Part shown: positions 22,631 to 33,792 of the stretch, piece after piece
Position numbering within the stretch: the first letter of the stretch is position 1
Layout: the number at the start of each line of letters is the position of its first letter
Source of the DNA: Neobacillus novalis NBRC 102450
GTDB lineage: Bacteria; Bacillota; Bacilli; Bacillales; Cytobacillaceae
DNA length: 64,000 nt
Direction of reading: 5' to 3'
Assembly: GCF_001591805.1 (NCBI RefSeq)
Contig: NZ_BCVP01000024.1
Coordinates: 1 to 64,000, forward strand
Translations under genes and position numbers: made by a program
The notes under the pieces: model-generated
What the model was told of the DNA's origin: nothing
The model's input: the letters and a program-made list of their open reading frames with translations, nothing else
Database searches by the model: none

Positions 22631-24628
22631 TTGGCTGAGGTTCGAAAGGCGGCCTGTCCGTTAAATTGCTGGGATAGCTGCGGCTTTCATGTAACAGTAG
22701 AAAATAATCGAGTGACAAAAGTGGACGGTGATCCCTCCCATCCAATTACTAAAGGGAAAATCTGCGGCCGGGGCCGGATGCTTGAAACTAGAACCAACTC
22801 ATCCAAGCGGGTGCTGCATCCCTTAAAAAAGGTAAACGGGCATTTTGTGCAAATCTCCTGGGAGCAGGCGCTCGATGAAATAGCTGCTAAATTAACAGAT
22901 ATTAAAGAAAAATATCAGACCACTGCTGTCCTCCACAGTCATGATTATGCCAACAACGGGATCTTGAAAAATCTAGACCAGCGCTTTTTTAATTGCTATG
23001 GCGGTGTAACCGAGCTTTACGGCTCGCTTTGCTGGGGGGCTGGGATTGAAGCGCAGAAGTGGGATTTTGGCAATGCTTGGAGCCATGAACCTGATGATAT
23101 TTTCAATAGCAAAAATATCATCATCTGGGGAAGAAATGTGGCCCGGACTAATATGCATTTTTACGAAAAGCTTTTGGAAGCAAAGAAGCATGGTGCCAAA
23201 CTTTACGTCATTGACCCGCTTTATAATGCGACAGCCAAAATCGCTGACGAACATATTACAATTAAACCTGGTATGGACGGATTATTGGCAGCTGGCATTA
23301 TCAAGGAAATGCTGAGGATAGGCTTAGAGGACCGCGTGTTTATTGAGCAATTTACCCACGGATTTGCTGATGTAGTGCGGCTGGTTGATCGCATTTCCTT
23401 AGAAAAAATTAGTGAAATGACGGAAGTCGCCTGTGAGGTTATGACAAAATTAGCCCGTGTTTATGGAGATAAGCCGGCGGCAACCTATATGGGCTTAGGA
23501 CTGCAGCGCTATAAAAACGGTGGTAATACCATCCGCTTGATTGATGCCCTAGCTGCCATCAGCGGGAATATTGGCATTGCCGGCGGCGGGGCTAATTATG
23601 CCAATCTCCAGGTTGGGCAAAGCTTTGCGTTTGAGGAATTAACACTTCCGGGGCGCCGGCAAAACCATCGGAAATTCTCCATCATGAAGCAAGCGGAAGA
23701 AGTGCTTGCCGCAGATGACCCAGCAATAAAGATGATTATCGTGACCTGCGGCAATCCTTTGACACAGGTACCTGACACCCATGTGGTTGAACGGGCCTTT
23801 GCTTCTGCGCAGACGCTTGTTGTGATGGAACAATTTGTGACCGATACAGCCATGCTTGCAGACTATGTGCTGCCGACGACAACTGCCTTTGAAGAAGAAG
23901 ATCTCTACTATTCATCGATGTACCATCACTATTTAAACTACGGTCCGAAACTTGTTTCAGCCCCAGGTGAGGCACAGCCGGATCTATGGATTTGGACACA
24001 GCTGGCAAAGAGACTTGGCTTTGGTGACGATTTTGACTTTTCGAGAGACGAATGGTTTAAGATGGCGCTTAAATCATTAGCGGAAAAGGGTTTGACGCTT
24101 GAAAAATTAAAGTTGCAGCATACAATAGAACTCCCAGTTGAAAAAATCCCATGGCATGATCATCAATTCCAAACACCAACCGGTAAGTACGAATTTACTG
24201 CCCAGAAAGAAGGTCATCAAGGGCTGTTAACTTTAGCCGTTCCGGATGAATCGAAATGGGAAAATCCTGAGCTTGCAGTGAAATATCCGTATCATCTGCT
24301 CACGATTCATCCGCTGCGCTCAAATCACTCGCAGAACTATCACTTATTAGCGTCAAAGCCAAAGCTGAAAGTGGAGGTTGCCGCAAATATTGCCGAAGGT
24401 TTGAGCCTAGAAAATGGTGATTTCGTCAAGGTTTGGAATGATCGTGGTGAAATAAAAGGATTTATTTCGATTTTAGCTGGTGCCCACCCGGACACGATTA
24501 ATATCGATGAAGGTATTTGGAAAGAGTTTGGCGGGCCTGTCAATCAGCTGACCTCAAGCAGGGAATCGGATAATGGTCTTGGAAGCACGTTATACGATTG
24601 TCTTGTCAATTTAGAAAAGCTTCAATAA
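22631..24628 (+). CDS. yyaE: Molybdopterin-dependent oxidoreductase, YyaE-like
   Basis: A 665-residue member of the DMSO-reductase superfamily. The N-terminus carries a [4Fe-4S] ligand set (C-PLN-C-WDS-C ... KGKIC) followed by the long Mo-bis-MGD domain (MGLGLQRYKNGGNTIR; IVTCGNPLTQVPDT; ADYVLPTTTAFEEED) and a C-terminal dinucleotide-binding domain (LLTIHPLRSNHSQNY). No twin-arginine signal is visible, so it is probably cytoplasmic. Substrate is unknown. Start TTG follows AGAGGGGGAAAC. The position before ychF matches B. subtilis yyaE. Confidence 0.9.
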   Translation: MAEVRKAACPLNCWDSCGFHVTVENNRVTKVDGDPSHPITKGKICGRGRMLETRTNSSKRVLHPLKKVNGHFVQISWEQALDEIAAKLTDIKEKYQTTAVLHSHDYANNGILKNLDQRFFNCYGGVTELYGSLCWGAGIEAQKWDFGNAWSHEPDDIFNSKNIIIWGRNVARTNMHFYEKLLEAKKHGAKLYVIDPLYNATAKIADEHITIKPGMDGLLAAGIIKEMLRIGLEDRVFIEQFTHGFADVVRLVDRISLEKISEMTEVACEVMTKLARVYGDKPAATYMGLGLQRYKNGGNTIRLIDALAAISGNIGIAGGGANYANLQVGQSFAFEELTLPGRRQNHRKFSIMKQAEEVLAADDPAIKMIIVTCGNPLTQVPDTHVVERAFASAQTLVVMEQFVTDTAMLADYVLPTTTAFEEEDLYYSSMYHHYLNYGPKLVSAPGEAQPDLWIWTQLAKRLGFGDDFDFSRDEWFKMALKSLAEKGLTLEKLKLQHTIELPVEKIPWHDHQFQTPTGKYEFTAQKEGHQGLLTLAVPDESKWENPELAVKYPYHLLTIHPLRSNHSQNYHLLASKPKLKVEVAANIAEGLSLENGDFVKVWNDRGEIKGFISILAGAHPDTINIDEGIWKEFGGPVNQLTSSRESDNGLGSTLYDCLVNLEKLQ

Positions 24629-24659
24629 CTGTCGCCAATACGGCGGCAGTTGTTTTTTT
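24627..24659 (+). terminator. Terminator after yyaE
   Basis: The stem AACTGTCGCC / GGCGGCAGTT (one mismatch, five-base loop) is followed by GTTTTTTT and overlaps the stop codon. Confidence 0.85.
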
Positions 24660-24749
24660 CCTAACAAATGCCTATAATTGTGGAAGGCATTTTAAATTTC
24701 TGAACTTTATTTTTTTAAATAGATCAATTTTAATGAGGAGTGAACGTGA

Positions 24750-25850
24750 ATGGCTTTAACAGCTGGTATCGTAGGGTTACCGAACGTTGGTAAGTCTACT
24801 CTTTTTAATGCAATAACACAGGCAGGGGCAGAATCAGCGAATTACCCTTTCTGTACGATTGACCCGAATGTCGGAATTGTAGAGGTTCCTGACCACCGCC
24901 TGCAAAAATTGACGGAACTCGTGAAGCCGAAGAAAACCGTGCCAACGGCTTTTGAATTTACCGATATTGCCGGAATTGTCAAAGGTGCAAGTAAAGGAGA
25001 AGGACTTGGGAATAAATTCCTTTCGCATATCCGTCAAGTGGATGCCATTTGCCAAGTGGTTCGCTGCTTTGCAGACGATAATATTACACATGTATCCGGT
25101 AAAGTGGACCCTATCGATGATATTGAAGTCATCAATCTGGAGTTAATTCTTGCGGATATGGAATCCGTCGAAAAGAGAATTGGCCGTGTTGAAAAATTAG
25201 CCAAGCAAAAAGACAAAGATTCAGTTGCTGAATTTGAAGTCCTTTCGATGCTGCGCGATGCCTTTGAAGCAGAAAAGCCTGCTCGTACCGTTGATTTTAC
25301 GGAAGAACAAATGAAATTAGTTAAAGGATTGCATCTGTTAACGATCAAACCTGTCCTTTATGTCGCCAACGTGAGCGAAGATGATATTGCAAATCCAACT
25401 GAAAACGAATATGTTCAAAAGGTTCGTGAATTTGCTGCTGCAGATAACGCCGAAGTGATTGTCATCTGTGCCAAAATTGAAGAGGAAATTGCTGAGCTTG
25501 AAGGCGAAGAAAAGCAGATGTTCCTAGCAGAGCTTGGGATTGAGGAGTCAGGCCTTGATCAATTAATTCGGGCAGCCTACTCCTTACTTGGATTAGCTAC
25601 TTACTTTACTGCTGGGGTTCAGGAAGTTCGTGCCTGGACATTCAGAAATGGCATGAAGGCACCACAATGTGCAGGAGTCATTCATACCGATTTTGAACGA
25701 GGTTTTATACGTGCTGAAACAGTTTCTTATGAGGATTTACTGGCAGCTGGCAGTCATACTGCAGCGAAAGAAGCTGGCAAGGTTCGCTTAGAAGGCAAAG
25801 AATATGAAGTTAAAGACGGCGATGTCATCCATTTCCGTTTTAATGTATAA
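24750..25850 (+). CDS. ychF: Redox-regulated ATPase YchF
   Basis: Universally conserved Obg-family P-loop protein, called YyaF in B. subtilis, that prefers ATP. The 366-residue sequence has G1 GLPNVGKSTLFNA, the NYPFCTIDPN switch, DIAGIVKGASKGEGLG and NVSEDD in place of the NKxD guanine motif, which explains ATP use. It has a coiled-coil arm and a C-terminal TGS domain (APQCAGVIHTDFERGFIRAE). Associated with ribosomes and stress responses in other bacteria. Confidence 0.97.
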   Translation: MALTAGIVGLPNVGKSTLFNAITQAGAESANYPFCTIDPNVGIVEVPDHRLQKLTELVKPKKTVPTAFEFTDIAGIVKGASKGEGLGNKFLSHIRQVDAICQVVRCFADDNITHVSGKVDPIDDIEVINLELILADMESVEKRIGRVEKLAKQKDKDSVAEFEVLSMLRDAFEAEKPARTVDFTEEQMKLVKGLHLLTIKPVLYVANVSEDDIANPTENEYVQKVREFAAADNAEVIVICAKIEEEIAELEGEEKQMFLAELGIEESGLDQLIRAAYSLLGLATYFTAGVQEVRAWTFRNGMKAPQCAGVIHTDFERGFIRAETVSYEDLLAAGSHTAAKEAGKVRLEGKEYEVKDGDVIHFRFNV

Positions 25851-25861
25851 AAGAATTTTTA

Positions 25862-25930
25862 AAAGGGTCTGATCTCTCGTTCCATACTTGATATACAACT
25901 GTATATTAGGAAGAGGGGTCTGACCCTTTA
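25862..25930. repeat. Hairpin repeat with GGGTC(T/A)GA(C/T)C arms
   Basis: Two 22-bp arms (25862-25883 and 25909-25930) form an imperfect inverted repeat around a second dyad, ATATACA-A-CTGTATAT. It lies just after ychF and could fold into one long stem. There is no clean T-run, so it is not a typical terminator. It resembles dispersed hairpin repeats with GGGTCTGACCC motifs known in Bacilli. Confidence 0.55.
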
Positions 25931-25962
25931 TGTAATAAATCATCACATTCCTGTGAACGTCA

Positions 25963-25991
25963 TTGCTTTTCCATTAATGTTGTGCTATAAT
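25963..25991 (+). promoter_or_regulatory. Sigma-A promoter of rpsF-ssb-rpsR
   Basis: TTGCTT (25963-25968) and TATAAT (25986-25991) are 17 bp apart, leaving about a 65-base leader before rpsF. Confidence 0.7.
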
Positions 25992-26014
25992 TTCAACTTG
26001 TGAGTAATGAATAA

Positions 26015-26045
26015 TTGCTCCTTGCCCATTCGGGCCGTTTAGACC
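26015..26045 (+). promoter_or_regulatory. Possible S6:S18 autoregulatory leader hairpin
   Basis: TTGCCCATTCGGGCCGTTT in the rpsF leader can pair GCCC with GGGC and leaves an exposed CCG. rpsF leaders in many bacteria carry a CCG-bulge structure that binds the S6:S18 complex. The match is by eye only. Confidence 0.35.
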
Positions 26046-26062
26046 AAAAGGAGGTGACTGTG

Positions 26063-26350
26063 ATGAATAAGTACGAAATCATGTACATCATCCGCCCAAA
26101 TATTGAAGATGAAGCGAAAAAGGCTCTTGTTGAGCGTTTCAACACAATTCTTCTTGACAATGGTGCGGAAACTGCTGAAACAAAGGATTGGGGTAAGCGC
26201 CGTCTAGCATACGAAATCAACGATTTCCGTGACGGATACTACCAAATCGCTAAAACAACATCTTCAGCTGCTGCAGTACAAGAGTTTTCTCGTCTTGCAA
26301 AGATCAGCGAAGATATCATTCGCCATTTAGTTATTAAAGAAGAAGCTTAA
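26063..26350 (+). CDS. rpsF: 30S ribosomal protein S6
   Basis: The 95-residue S6 ([20 protein letters not shown]) binds 16S rRNA with S18. The [16 protein letters not shown] motif is diagnostic. The start at 26063 follows a strong AAAGGAGGTGA; the frame is open 16 codons further upstream, but that part lies before the ribosome site. First gene of the rpsF-ssb-rpsR operon. Confidence 0.97.
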   Translation: MNKYEIMYIIRPNIEDEAKKALVERFNTILLDNGAETAETKDWGKRRLAYEINDFRDGYYQIAKTTSSAAAVQEFSRLAKISEDIIRHLVIKEEA

Positions 26351-26382
26351 ATAATAGATTAAAAAGTTTTTTCTGGTGTAAA

Positions 26383-26398
26383 TGTTTCACGTGAAACA
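26383..26398. promoter_or_regulatory. parS: parS site between rpsF and ssb
   Basis: A perfect TGTTTCACGTGAAACA in the 74-bp rpsF-ssb gap, the second exact parS palindrome in the window. Confidence 0.95.
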
Positions 26399-26424
26399 TT
26401 TTAGGAGAAAGGGAGTTGATTCTA

Positions 26425-26955
26425 ATGATGAATCGTGTCGTGCTTGTTGGACGTTTAACGAAGGATCCTGATTTGCGCTATACGCCAAATGGTGTCCCCG
26501 TTGCTACTTTTTCTTTAGCAGTTAATCGCCCATTTTCAAATCAGCAAGGTGAAAAAGAAACAGATTTTATTAATTGTGTTGTTTGGCGCCGTCCTGCTGA
26601 AAATGTGGCAAACTATTTGAAAAAGGGTAGTCTAGCAGGCGTTGATGGTCGTGTTCAAACCCGCAACTATGAAGGACAAGATGGTAAGCGTGTATACGTT
26701 ACAGAGGTTTTGGCTGAGAGTGTACAATTCCTAGAACCTAAAAGTTCATCTGGCGGTGGCGGAAGAAGCGACAACGATCATTTTGGTGCTCCACCACGGG
26801 AACCACAAGGCAGCCCTTATGGAAACAGCAATCAGAATCAACGCTCAAATCAAAACCAGAATCAACAACAAAATAAGGGTTTTACAAAGGTGGATGAAGA
26901 TCCATTCGCAGGAAATGGTCAAATCGACATCTCTGATGACGATCTGCCATTTTAA
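26425..26955 (+). CDS. ssb: Single-stranded DNA-binding protein SsbA
   Basis: The 176-residue SSB has an N-terminal OB fold ([20 protein letters not shown] ... [17 protein letters not shown]), a Gly/Asn/Gln-rich disordered linker (about 112-160) and the acidic tip DISDDDLPF that recruits partner proteins. Start ATG at 26425 follows AGGAGAAAGGGAG; an in-frame TTG three codons earlier is less likely. The length and tip identify the essential SsbA rather than the competence paralogue. Confidence 0.97.
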   Translation: MMNRVVLVGRLTKDPDLRYTPNGVPVATFSLAVNRPFSNQQGEKETDFINCVVWRRPAENVANYLKKGSLAGVDGRVQTRNYEGQDGKRVYVTEVLAESVQFLEPKSSSGGGGRSDNDHFGAPPREPQGSPYGNSNQNQRSNQNQNQQQNKGFTKVDEDPFAGNGQIDISDDDLPF

Positions 26956-27010
26956 ATAAACCTTTTTGAACGCAGGTTTATTAAAAAAACTCATAAAGGA
27001 GGGAATTTTC

Positions 27011-27250
27011 ATGGCAGGAGGACGTAAAGGCGGACGCGCGAAGCGCCGTAAAGTGTGCTATTTCACAGCAAATGGCATCTCTCGCATCGATTATAAAGAT
27101 GTGGATTTACTTAAAAAATTCATCTCTGAGCGTGGAAAGATTTTACCACGTCGTGTAACTGGTACAAGCGCTAAATATCAACGCAAACTAACAGTTGCTA
27201 TCAAACGTGCACGTCAAATGGCATTATTACCATTCGTGGCTGGAGAATAA
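27011..27250 (+). CDS. rpsR: 30S ribosomal protein S18
   Basis: The 79-residue protein begins [20 protein letters not shown] and contains the S18 signature [27 protein letters not shown]. Ribosome site AAAGGAGGG is eight bases upstream, so the start lies 15 codons inside a longer open frame. Last gene of its operon; a terminator follows. Confidence 0.97.
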   Translation: MAGGRKGGRAKRRKVCYFTANGISRIDYKDVDLLKKFISERGKILPRRVTGTSAKYQRKLTVAIKRARQMALLPFVAGE

Positions 27251-27259
27251 TGAATAGTT

Positions 27260-27296
27260 AAGGCAGCAGGGGCCCCGCTCTTGCTGCCTTTTTACT
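27260..27296 (+). terminator. Terminator after rpsR
   Basis: A 9-bp perfect stem AAGGCAGCA / TGCTGCCTT is followed by TTTAC-TTTTG, ten bases after the rpsR stop. Confidence 0.85.
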
Positions 27297-27368
27297 TTTG
27301 TTAGCTTGAAAGCTGACGCGTAACTAGCTAATATAAGGAGATAGGGTTAGAAAATTAGAGGTGAAGAA

Positions 27369-28313
27369 GTGAAAAATGTTCGTAAATTAACAGAAGGTGC
27401 TATTCTTTTAACGGTATTTACCGTTCTATTATTAATCACCATATACATACCGCCTGTTGGAGCCTTTTTAAACTTGGTCTTACCGCTGCTGTTCATGTTG
27501 TTTTCAGCAAAAAACCAGCCGAAAAATATAGTGGCCTTCTTTCTAGCGGCGATATTCCTTTCCTTTCTTGCCGGATCGTTCTTGGGACTTGGACTAATGC
27601 TGCTTTATGGGACAATCGGAGTCGTTATCGGGTTTATGCTTCAAAAAAATAAGAGCCGGACATCGATATTAATTTTAAATTCGCTGATCTTTATGGCAGG
27701 CCTGGTCATTTATTATGTGATTTCTGTCGCCTTTTTGAAGTTAAATATCATTCAAGAGCTAACTGTCGCATTAAATGATGCAGTCAAAAATTCTCAAGAT
27801 ATGCTTACAGCAATGGGAAAAGAAGATCAAATTGAACTTTTGAAAAAGCAGAATGCAGATTTTATTAAGATGGTTGGAACACTTGTCCCATACTTTTTGA
27901 TTATGATGTCAATTATAGTTGTTTTTATTATCCAGTGGGTCAATTTTCCGATTCTAAAGAGATTTGGAGTAAACGTCCAGCCATGGGGGAGTTTTAGAAA
28001 TCTATCCTTACCAAGAAGCCTTTTATGGTACTATTTAATTGTCATCGGAGTTGATGCCCTCGCCCATCCAGATCAGGGGACTTATTTATATACAGTTGTC
28101 ATCAATGCAAGGTATATATTGGAGATGTTTTTGATCTTTCAAGGTCTTGCGTTTGTTCTTTATATTTTTTATCAAAAGTCCGTTTCCAAGGGTTTTAACG
28201 CCCTTGTGGTAATTCTTGCTTTCATGATACCGATTGTTCATTATATAATATTAATGTTGGGGATTTTGGATATAGGGTTCGATTATCGAAAGCGTTTTAA
28301 GAAGAAAGAGTAA
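27369..28313 (+). CDS. yybS: YybS family membrane protein (DUF2232)
   Basis: A 314-residue polytopic membrane protein with roughly eight hydrophobic segments (for example AILLTVFTVLLLITIYIPPV, LNLVLPLLFMLFSA, YFLIMMSIIVVFIIQWV). It belongs to the YybS/DUF2232 family found directly upstream of gdpP in Bacilli. Function unknown; an S-component-like transport role has been proposed for related families. Start is GTG behind GAGGTGAAGAA. Confidence 0.9.
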   Translation: MKNVRKLTEGAILLTVFTVLLLITIYIPPVGAFLNLVLPLLFMLFSAKNQPKNIVAFFLAAIFLSFLAGSFLGLGLMLLYGTIGVVIGFMLQKNKSRTSILILNSLIFMAGLVIYYVISVAFLKLNIIQELTVALNDAVKNSQDMLTAMGKEDQIELLKKQNADFIKMVGTLVPYFLIMMSIIVVFIIQWVNFPILKRFGVNVQPWGSFRNLSLPRSLLWYYLIVIGVDALAHPDQGTYLYTVVINARYILEMFLIFQGLAFVLYIFYQKSVSKGFNALVVILAFMIPIVHYIILMLGILDIGFDYRKRFKKKE

Positions 28314-28338
28314 GACTTGTGACTAGGAGCTGAAAACT

Positions 28339-30312
28339 TTGCCGGCATTTTTAGAAAAGCGGTCAATACGTTACCCCTTTTACGGGTTAATAGGCGTTAC
28401 AGTGGTCGTGCTCATTGCCCTGTCCTTATATAATTGGATATTAAGTGCTGCCGGGCTGTTACTCATGTTTTTTCCTATCTACTATATGTTTGTCATCGAC
28501 CGTCGCCAGAGGGTGGAAATGGAGGAGTATATCTCGACACTTTCTTACCGGGTAAAAAGAGTGGGCGAAGAAGCGCTTCTGGGGATGCCTATCGGGATTA
28601 TGCTTATTAATGATGAGTATTATATTGAATGGGCAAACCCGTTTCTATCCTCTTGTTTTGATGAGGACACGCTTGTCGGAAGGTCGCTTTATGATGTTGC
28701 AGACACTTTGGTACCGTTAATTAAGCAGGAAGTAGAAACGGAAATCATCACGCTGCATGACCGGAAATTCCGCGTCATCCATAAACGTGAAGAACGGCTG
28801 TTATACTTTTTTGATGTAACCGAACAAACAGAAATTGAGAAAATGTATCATGAAGAACGGACCGTAATTGCGACGATCTTTTTAGATAATTACGATGACT
28901 TAACCCAGGGAATGGACGACCAGATGCGCGGCAGCATCAATAATTTAGTCACGTCCATCCTGAATACGTGGGCAACTGATAATGGTATTTTCTTAAAAAG
29001 GATTTCCTCGGAACGCTTTATGGCTGTTTTTAGCGAAGGAATTCTTCAGATGCTTGAAAAAGGGAAATTTGCCATCCTTGATGAGGTGCGAGAAATGACT
29101 TCAAAGCAGAATGTCTCGTTTACCTTGAGTATTGGGGTTGGAACCGGCGTCTCGTCCCTACCTGAATTAGGTGTCCTGGCGCAATCGAGTCTCGATTTAG
29201 CCTTAGGCAGGGGCGGAGATCAAGTGGCGATAAAACTGCCAAATGGTAAAGTGAAGTTCTTTGGCGGCAAAACAAATCCAATTGAAAAACGGACAAGAGT
29301 CAGAGCAAGGGTCATCTCCCATGCCCTGAAGGATTTAATTACTGCCAGTGATAAAGTGATTATTATGGGGCATAAAAATCCTGACATGGATTCGATTGGC
29401 GCAAGCATTGGAATCTATAAAGTAGCGCAAATGAACCAGAAGGAAGCCTATATCGTTGTTAATACGCAGGAAATGGACAATGGTGTCAGAAGGCTGATGG
29501 CCGAAATCCGCAATCAAGAGAAGTTATTTTCTCACTTTATCGGCCCTGAAGAGGCGCTTGAAATTGCCACGGATAAGACGCTGCTTGTTGTTGTGGATAC
29601 CCATAAACCTTCTCTCGTCATGGAAGAACGGCTATTAAACAAAATTGATCATGTTGTGGTGATTGATCATCATCGCCGCGGCGAAGATTTTATTGAGGGC
29701 GCATTGCTCGTTTATATGGAGCCATATGCCTCTTCTACATCGGAGTTAGTAACAGAGTTTTTGGAATATCAGCCGAAACGAGCTAAAATTGAAATGATTG
29801 AAGCGACGGCGCTGTTAGCAGGAATCATTGTTGATACAAAAAGCTTTTCATTACGAACCGGCGCAAGAACATTTGATGCCGCCTCCTACCTGAGGGCACA
29901 CGGTGCCGATACCGTTCTCGTGCAAAAGTTTTTGAAAGAGGACGTCGATACATATATCAAAAGGTCGAAGCTAATTGAATCAGTAACCTTTTACCGTGAA
30001 GGGATTGCGATTGCTAAAGGAACTGAAAATGAGCTTAATGATCAAGTGCTTATTGCCCAAGCGGCCGATACCTTGTTAACGATGGACGGTGTTCTTGCTT
30101 CCTTTGTGATTTCAAAACGGAGCGAAGGAGTCATTGGTATTAGTGCGAGGTCGCTCGGAAACATCAATGTTCAAGTGATTATGGAAAGCCTAAAGGGCGG
30201 CGGTCACTTAACAAATGCGGCCACCCAGCTGACAGGGCAGTCAATTGAAGAAACGGAAGCACAATTAAAAACAGCGATTGATGATTATTTTGAAGGAGTG
30301 AAAAAGGAATGA
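28339..30312 (+). CDS. gdpP: Cyclic-di-AMP phosphodiesterase GdpP
   Basis: GdpP hydrolyses c-di-AMP to pApA and so controls potassium, osmotic and cell-wall homeostasis. The 657-residue protein has two N-terminal membrane helices (about 15-55), a heme-sensing PAS-like domain (about 80-150), a degenerate GGDEF domain (about 170-300) and a C-terminal DHH/DHHA1 catalytic domain ([45 protein letters not shown]). TTG start follows AGGAGCTGAAAACT. Its end overlaps rplI by 4 bp. Confidence 0.97.
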   Translation: MPAFLEKRSIRYPFYGLIGVTVVVLIALSLYNWILSAAGLLLMFFPIYYMFVIDRRQRVEMEEYISTLSYRVKRVGEEALLGMPIGIMLINDEYYIEWANPFLSSCFDEDTLVGRSLYDVADTLVPLIKQEVETEIITLHDRKFRVIHKREERLLYFFDVTEQTEIEKMYHEERTVIATIFLDNYDDLTQGMDDQMRGSINNLVTSILNTWATDNGIFLKRISSERFMAVFSEGILQMLEKGKFAILDEVREMTSKQNVSFTLSIGVGTGVSSLPELGVLAQSSLDLALGRGGDQVAIKLPNGKVKFFGGKTNPIEKRTRVRARVISHALKDLITASDKVIIMGHKNPDMDSIGASIGIYKVAQMNQKEAYIVVNTQEMDNGVRRLMAEIRNQEKLFSHFIGPEEALEIATDKTLLVVVDTHKPSLVMEERLLNKIDHVVVIDHHRRGEDFIEGALLVYMEPYASSTSELVTEFLEYQPKRAKIEMIEATALLAGIIVDTKSFSLRTGARTFDAASYLRAHGADTVLVQKFLKEDVDTYIKRSKLIESVTFYREGIAIAKGTENELNDQVLIAQAADTLLTMDGVLASFVISKRSEGVIGISARSLGNINVQVIMESLKGGGHLTNAATQLTGQSIEETEAQLKTAIDDYFEGVKKE

Positions 30313-30758
30313 AAGTAATTTTTCTCAAGGATGTTAAAGGAAAAGGAAAAAAAGGTGAGGTAAAAAATGTCGCTGACGGCTATGCGCAAAACTTCTTAAT
30401 TAAGCAGGGATTAGCGGTAGAAGCAAATAATGCCAGCATCAGTTCATTAGATGCACAAAAGAAAAAACAAGAAAGAGCTGCTGCTGAAGAGCTTGCAGAA
30501 GCGAAAAAGCTGAAAGAAACATTGGATCAAATTACGGTTGAGCTATTGGCCAAAGCTGGAGAGGGCGGCAGATTATTCGGCTCGATTACCACGAAACAAA
30601 TTGCCGAAGAGCTGCAAAAGAAACATGGGATTAAAATTGATAAGCGGAAAATGGAATTAACAGATGCCATCCGCACCCTTGGCCAAACGAAGGTTCCAGT
30701 GAAGCTTCATCATGAAGTAGTTGCAACCCTTACTGTTGCAGTGAAGGAAATAAAATAA
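30309..30758 (+). CDS. rplI: 50S ribosomal protein L9
   Basis: The 149-residue L9 begins [20 protein letters not shown]. It has the N-terminal rRNA-binding domain, a long helix and a C-terminal domain ending [20 protein letters not shown] overlap with gdpP indicates translational coupling. The gdpP-rplI-dnaB order is conserved in Firmicutes. Confidence 0.97.
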   Translation: MKVIFLKDVKGKGKKGEVKNVADGYAQNFLIKQGLAVEANNASISSLDAQKKKQERAAAEELAEAKKLKETLDQITVELLAKAGEGGRLFGSITTKQIAEELQKKHGIKIDKRKMELTDAIRTLGQTKVPVKLHHEVVATLTVAVKEIK

Positions 30759-30822
30759 GATAAAAATTTGCCAGTTCAATTTTAGGATAAACATGATAGA
30801 ATAGAATAAGTAAGCAACGGGA

Positions 30823-30852
30823 TGTGATCGGTTTTGACTGGTCACTTTTTTC
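30823..30852 (+). terminator. Probable terminator between rplI and dnaB
   Basis: A six-pair stem (GTGATC / GGTCAC, one G-U) is followed by TTTTTTCTTT, 65 bases after rplI. Modest stem; it may be leaky. Confidence 0.5.
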
Positions 30853-30906
30853 TTTATAAGATATGATATTTATAAATCATCCTCTCATATAGGAGGTTTT
30901 AAATAG

Positions 30907-32262
30907 ATGAGTGATTTATATGCGGATCGCATGCCGCCGCAAAATATTGAAGCGGAGCAAGCCGTTTTAGGGGCGATTTTTTTAGAGCCCTCTGCCTTAA
31001 CATTAGCTTCAGAAATATTAATTCCTGAGGATTTCTATCGTGCCTCCCATCAAAAAATCTTTAATGTTATGTTAAAGCTAAACGATGACGGTAAAGCGGT
31101 AGACTTAATTACGGTTACAGAAGAATTGGCAGCGGCAAAGCTTATTGAGGATACAGGCGGGGTTAGTTATTTAAACGAGCTGTCGGGTTCGGTTCCAACA
31201 GCCGCAAATATAGAGTATTATGCTAGAATCGTAGAAGAAAAGTCTTTATTAAGAAGGTTAATTCGGACGGCAACGGGCATTGCCACTGATGGATATTCGC
31301 GTGAGGATGAAGTCGAAGCGCTTTTGAGCGAAGCGGAGAAAAGTATCCTGGAGGTTGCGCAAAGAAAGAATGCCGGTGCCTTCCACAATATTAAAGATGT
31401 CCTCGTTCGGACGTATGACAATATTGAGTTAATGCACAACCGCGTCGGTGATATTACTGGGATCGCCACCGGCTTTGCCGAGCTTGACAAGATGACAGCC
31501 GGATTCCAGCGCAATGATTTAATCATTGTTGGCGCCCGTCCTTCCGTCGGTAAAACTGCCTTTGCCTTGAATATCGCCGCGAATGTCGCAACGAAGACGA
31601 GTGAAAATGTAGCGATTTTTAGTCTGGAGATGGGTGCTGAGCAGCTGGTGATGCGGATGCTCTGTTCGGAAGGAAACATTGATGCCCAAAGGCTTCGTAC
31701 CGGATCGCTTACGGACGATGACTGGGGCAAGCTGACGATGGCCATGGGCAGTCTCTCCAATTCGGGGATTTTTATCGATGATACCCCTGGTGTGCGCGTC
31801 GGTGATATTCGCTCTAAATGCCGCCGCTTAAAGCAAGAGCATGGCTTAGGGATGATTTTAATTGACTATTTGCAGTTGATATTAGGTAGCGGCCGTTCTG
31901 GCGAAAACCGTCAGCAGGAAGTATCGGAAATTTCCCGCTCCCTTAAGCAATTAGCTCGTGAGCTGCAAGTCCCCGTTATTGCCCTTTCCCAGCTTTCCCG
32001 TGGTGTCGAGCAGCGTCAGGACAAACGTCCGATGATGTCCGATATTCGTGAATCAGGAAGTATTGAGCAGGATGCTGATATCGTCGCCTTCTTGTATCGT
32101 GACGATTACTATGATAAAGAATCAGAGAATAAGAATATTATCGAGATTATCATTGCTAAGCAGCGTAACGGTCCGACTGGGACGGTTTCGTTAGCTTTTG
32201 TGAAGGAATATAATAAATTCGTTAACCTAGAGACACGTTATAATGATGCTCCGGGTGCGTAA
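30907..32262 (+). CDS. dnaB: Replicative DNA helicase
   Basis: Hexameric 5'-3' helicase of the replisome (named dnaC in B. subtilis). The 451-residue protein has the N-terminal collar domain (NIEAEQAVLGAIFLEPSA) and a RecA-like motor domain (Walker A GARPSVGKTAFALN; FSLEMGAEQL; Walker B MILIDYLQLI; QLSRGVEQRQDKRPMMSDIR). Ribosome site AGGAGG lies ten bases upstream. A terminator follows. Confidence 0.97.
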   Translation: MSDLYADRMPPQNIEAEQAVLGAIFLEPSALTLASEILIPEDFYRASHQKIFNVMLKLNDDGKAVDLITVTEELAAAKLIEDTGGVSYLNELSGSVPTAANIEYYARIVEEKSLLRRLIRTATGIATDGYSREDEVEALLSEAEKSILEVAQRKNAGAFHNIKDVLVRTYDNIELMHNRVGDITGIATGFAELDKMTAGFQRNDLIIVGARPSVGKTAFALNIAANVATKTSENVAIFSLEMGAEQLVMRMLCSEGNIDAQRLRTGSLTDDDWGKLTMAMGSLSNSGIFIDDTPGVRVGDIRSKCRRLKQEHGLGMILIDYLQLILGSGRSGENRQQEVSEISRSLKQLARELQVPVIALSQLSRGVEQRQDKRPMMSDIRESGSIEQDADIVAFLYRDDYYDKESENKNIIEIIIAKQRNGPTGTVSLAFVKEYNKFVNLETRYNDAPGA

Positions 32263-32277
32263 CGTGTATATTTTGTG

Positions 32278-32312
32278 GAGTCAGCCAGAAACCTGTGGCT
32301 GACTCTTTTTAT
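32278..32312 (+). terminator. Terminator after dnaB
   Basis: The stem GAGTCAGCC / GGCTGACTC with a nine-base loop is followed by TTTTTATATTTT. Confidence 0.88.
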
Positions 32313-32334
32313 ATTTTAATAGATTGCTATATAT

Positions 32335-32405
32335 ACGAACATATTTGATATTTTTATATAAAATGTTCGTGTTTTGTTGATTTTTTAGTGGTAAGTTGGT
32401 AAACT
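32335..32405 (+). promoter_or_regulatory. PurR operator (PurBox pair) and promoter of purA
   Basis: ACGAACAT (32335-32342) and its inverse ATGTTCGT (32363-32370) are 20 bp apart. This matches the paired, inverted PurBoxes bound by PurR in B. subtilis, where purA is a known target. A TTGATT (32377-32382) / TAAACT (32400-32405) promoter with a 17-bp spacer follows, so PurR bound here would block it. Confidence 0.65.
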
Positions 32406-32458
32406 ATTGTGGTGTTAATAAATAATAACGGGAAACAAAAATTTCGGAGGTGCGTTAA

Positions 32459-33751
<1,293 letters not shown>

Positions 33752-33762
33752 ATCATTTAGGA

Positions 33763-33792
33763 GAGGCCCGCATCTTGGCGGGCTTTCCTCTT
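33763..33792 (+). terminator. Terminator after purA
   Basis: The stem GAGGCCCGC / GCGGGCTTTC with a six-base loop is followed by CCTCTTTG. The T-run is weak, but the position is right. Confidence 0.65.
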
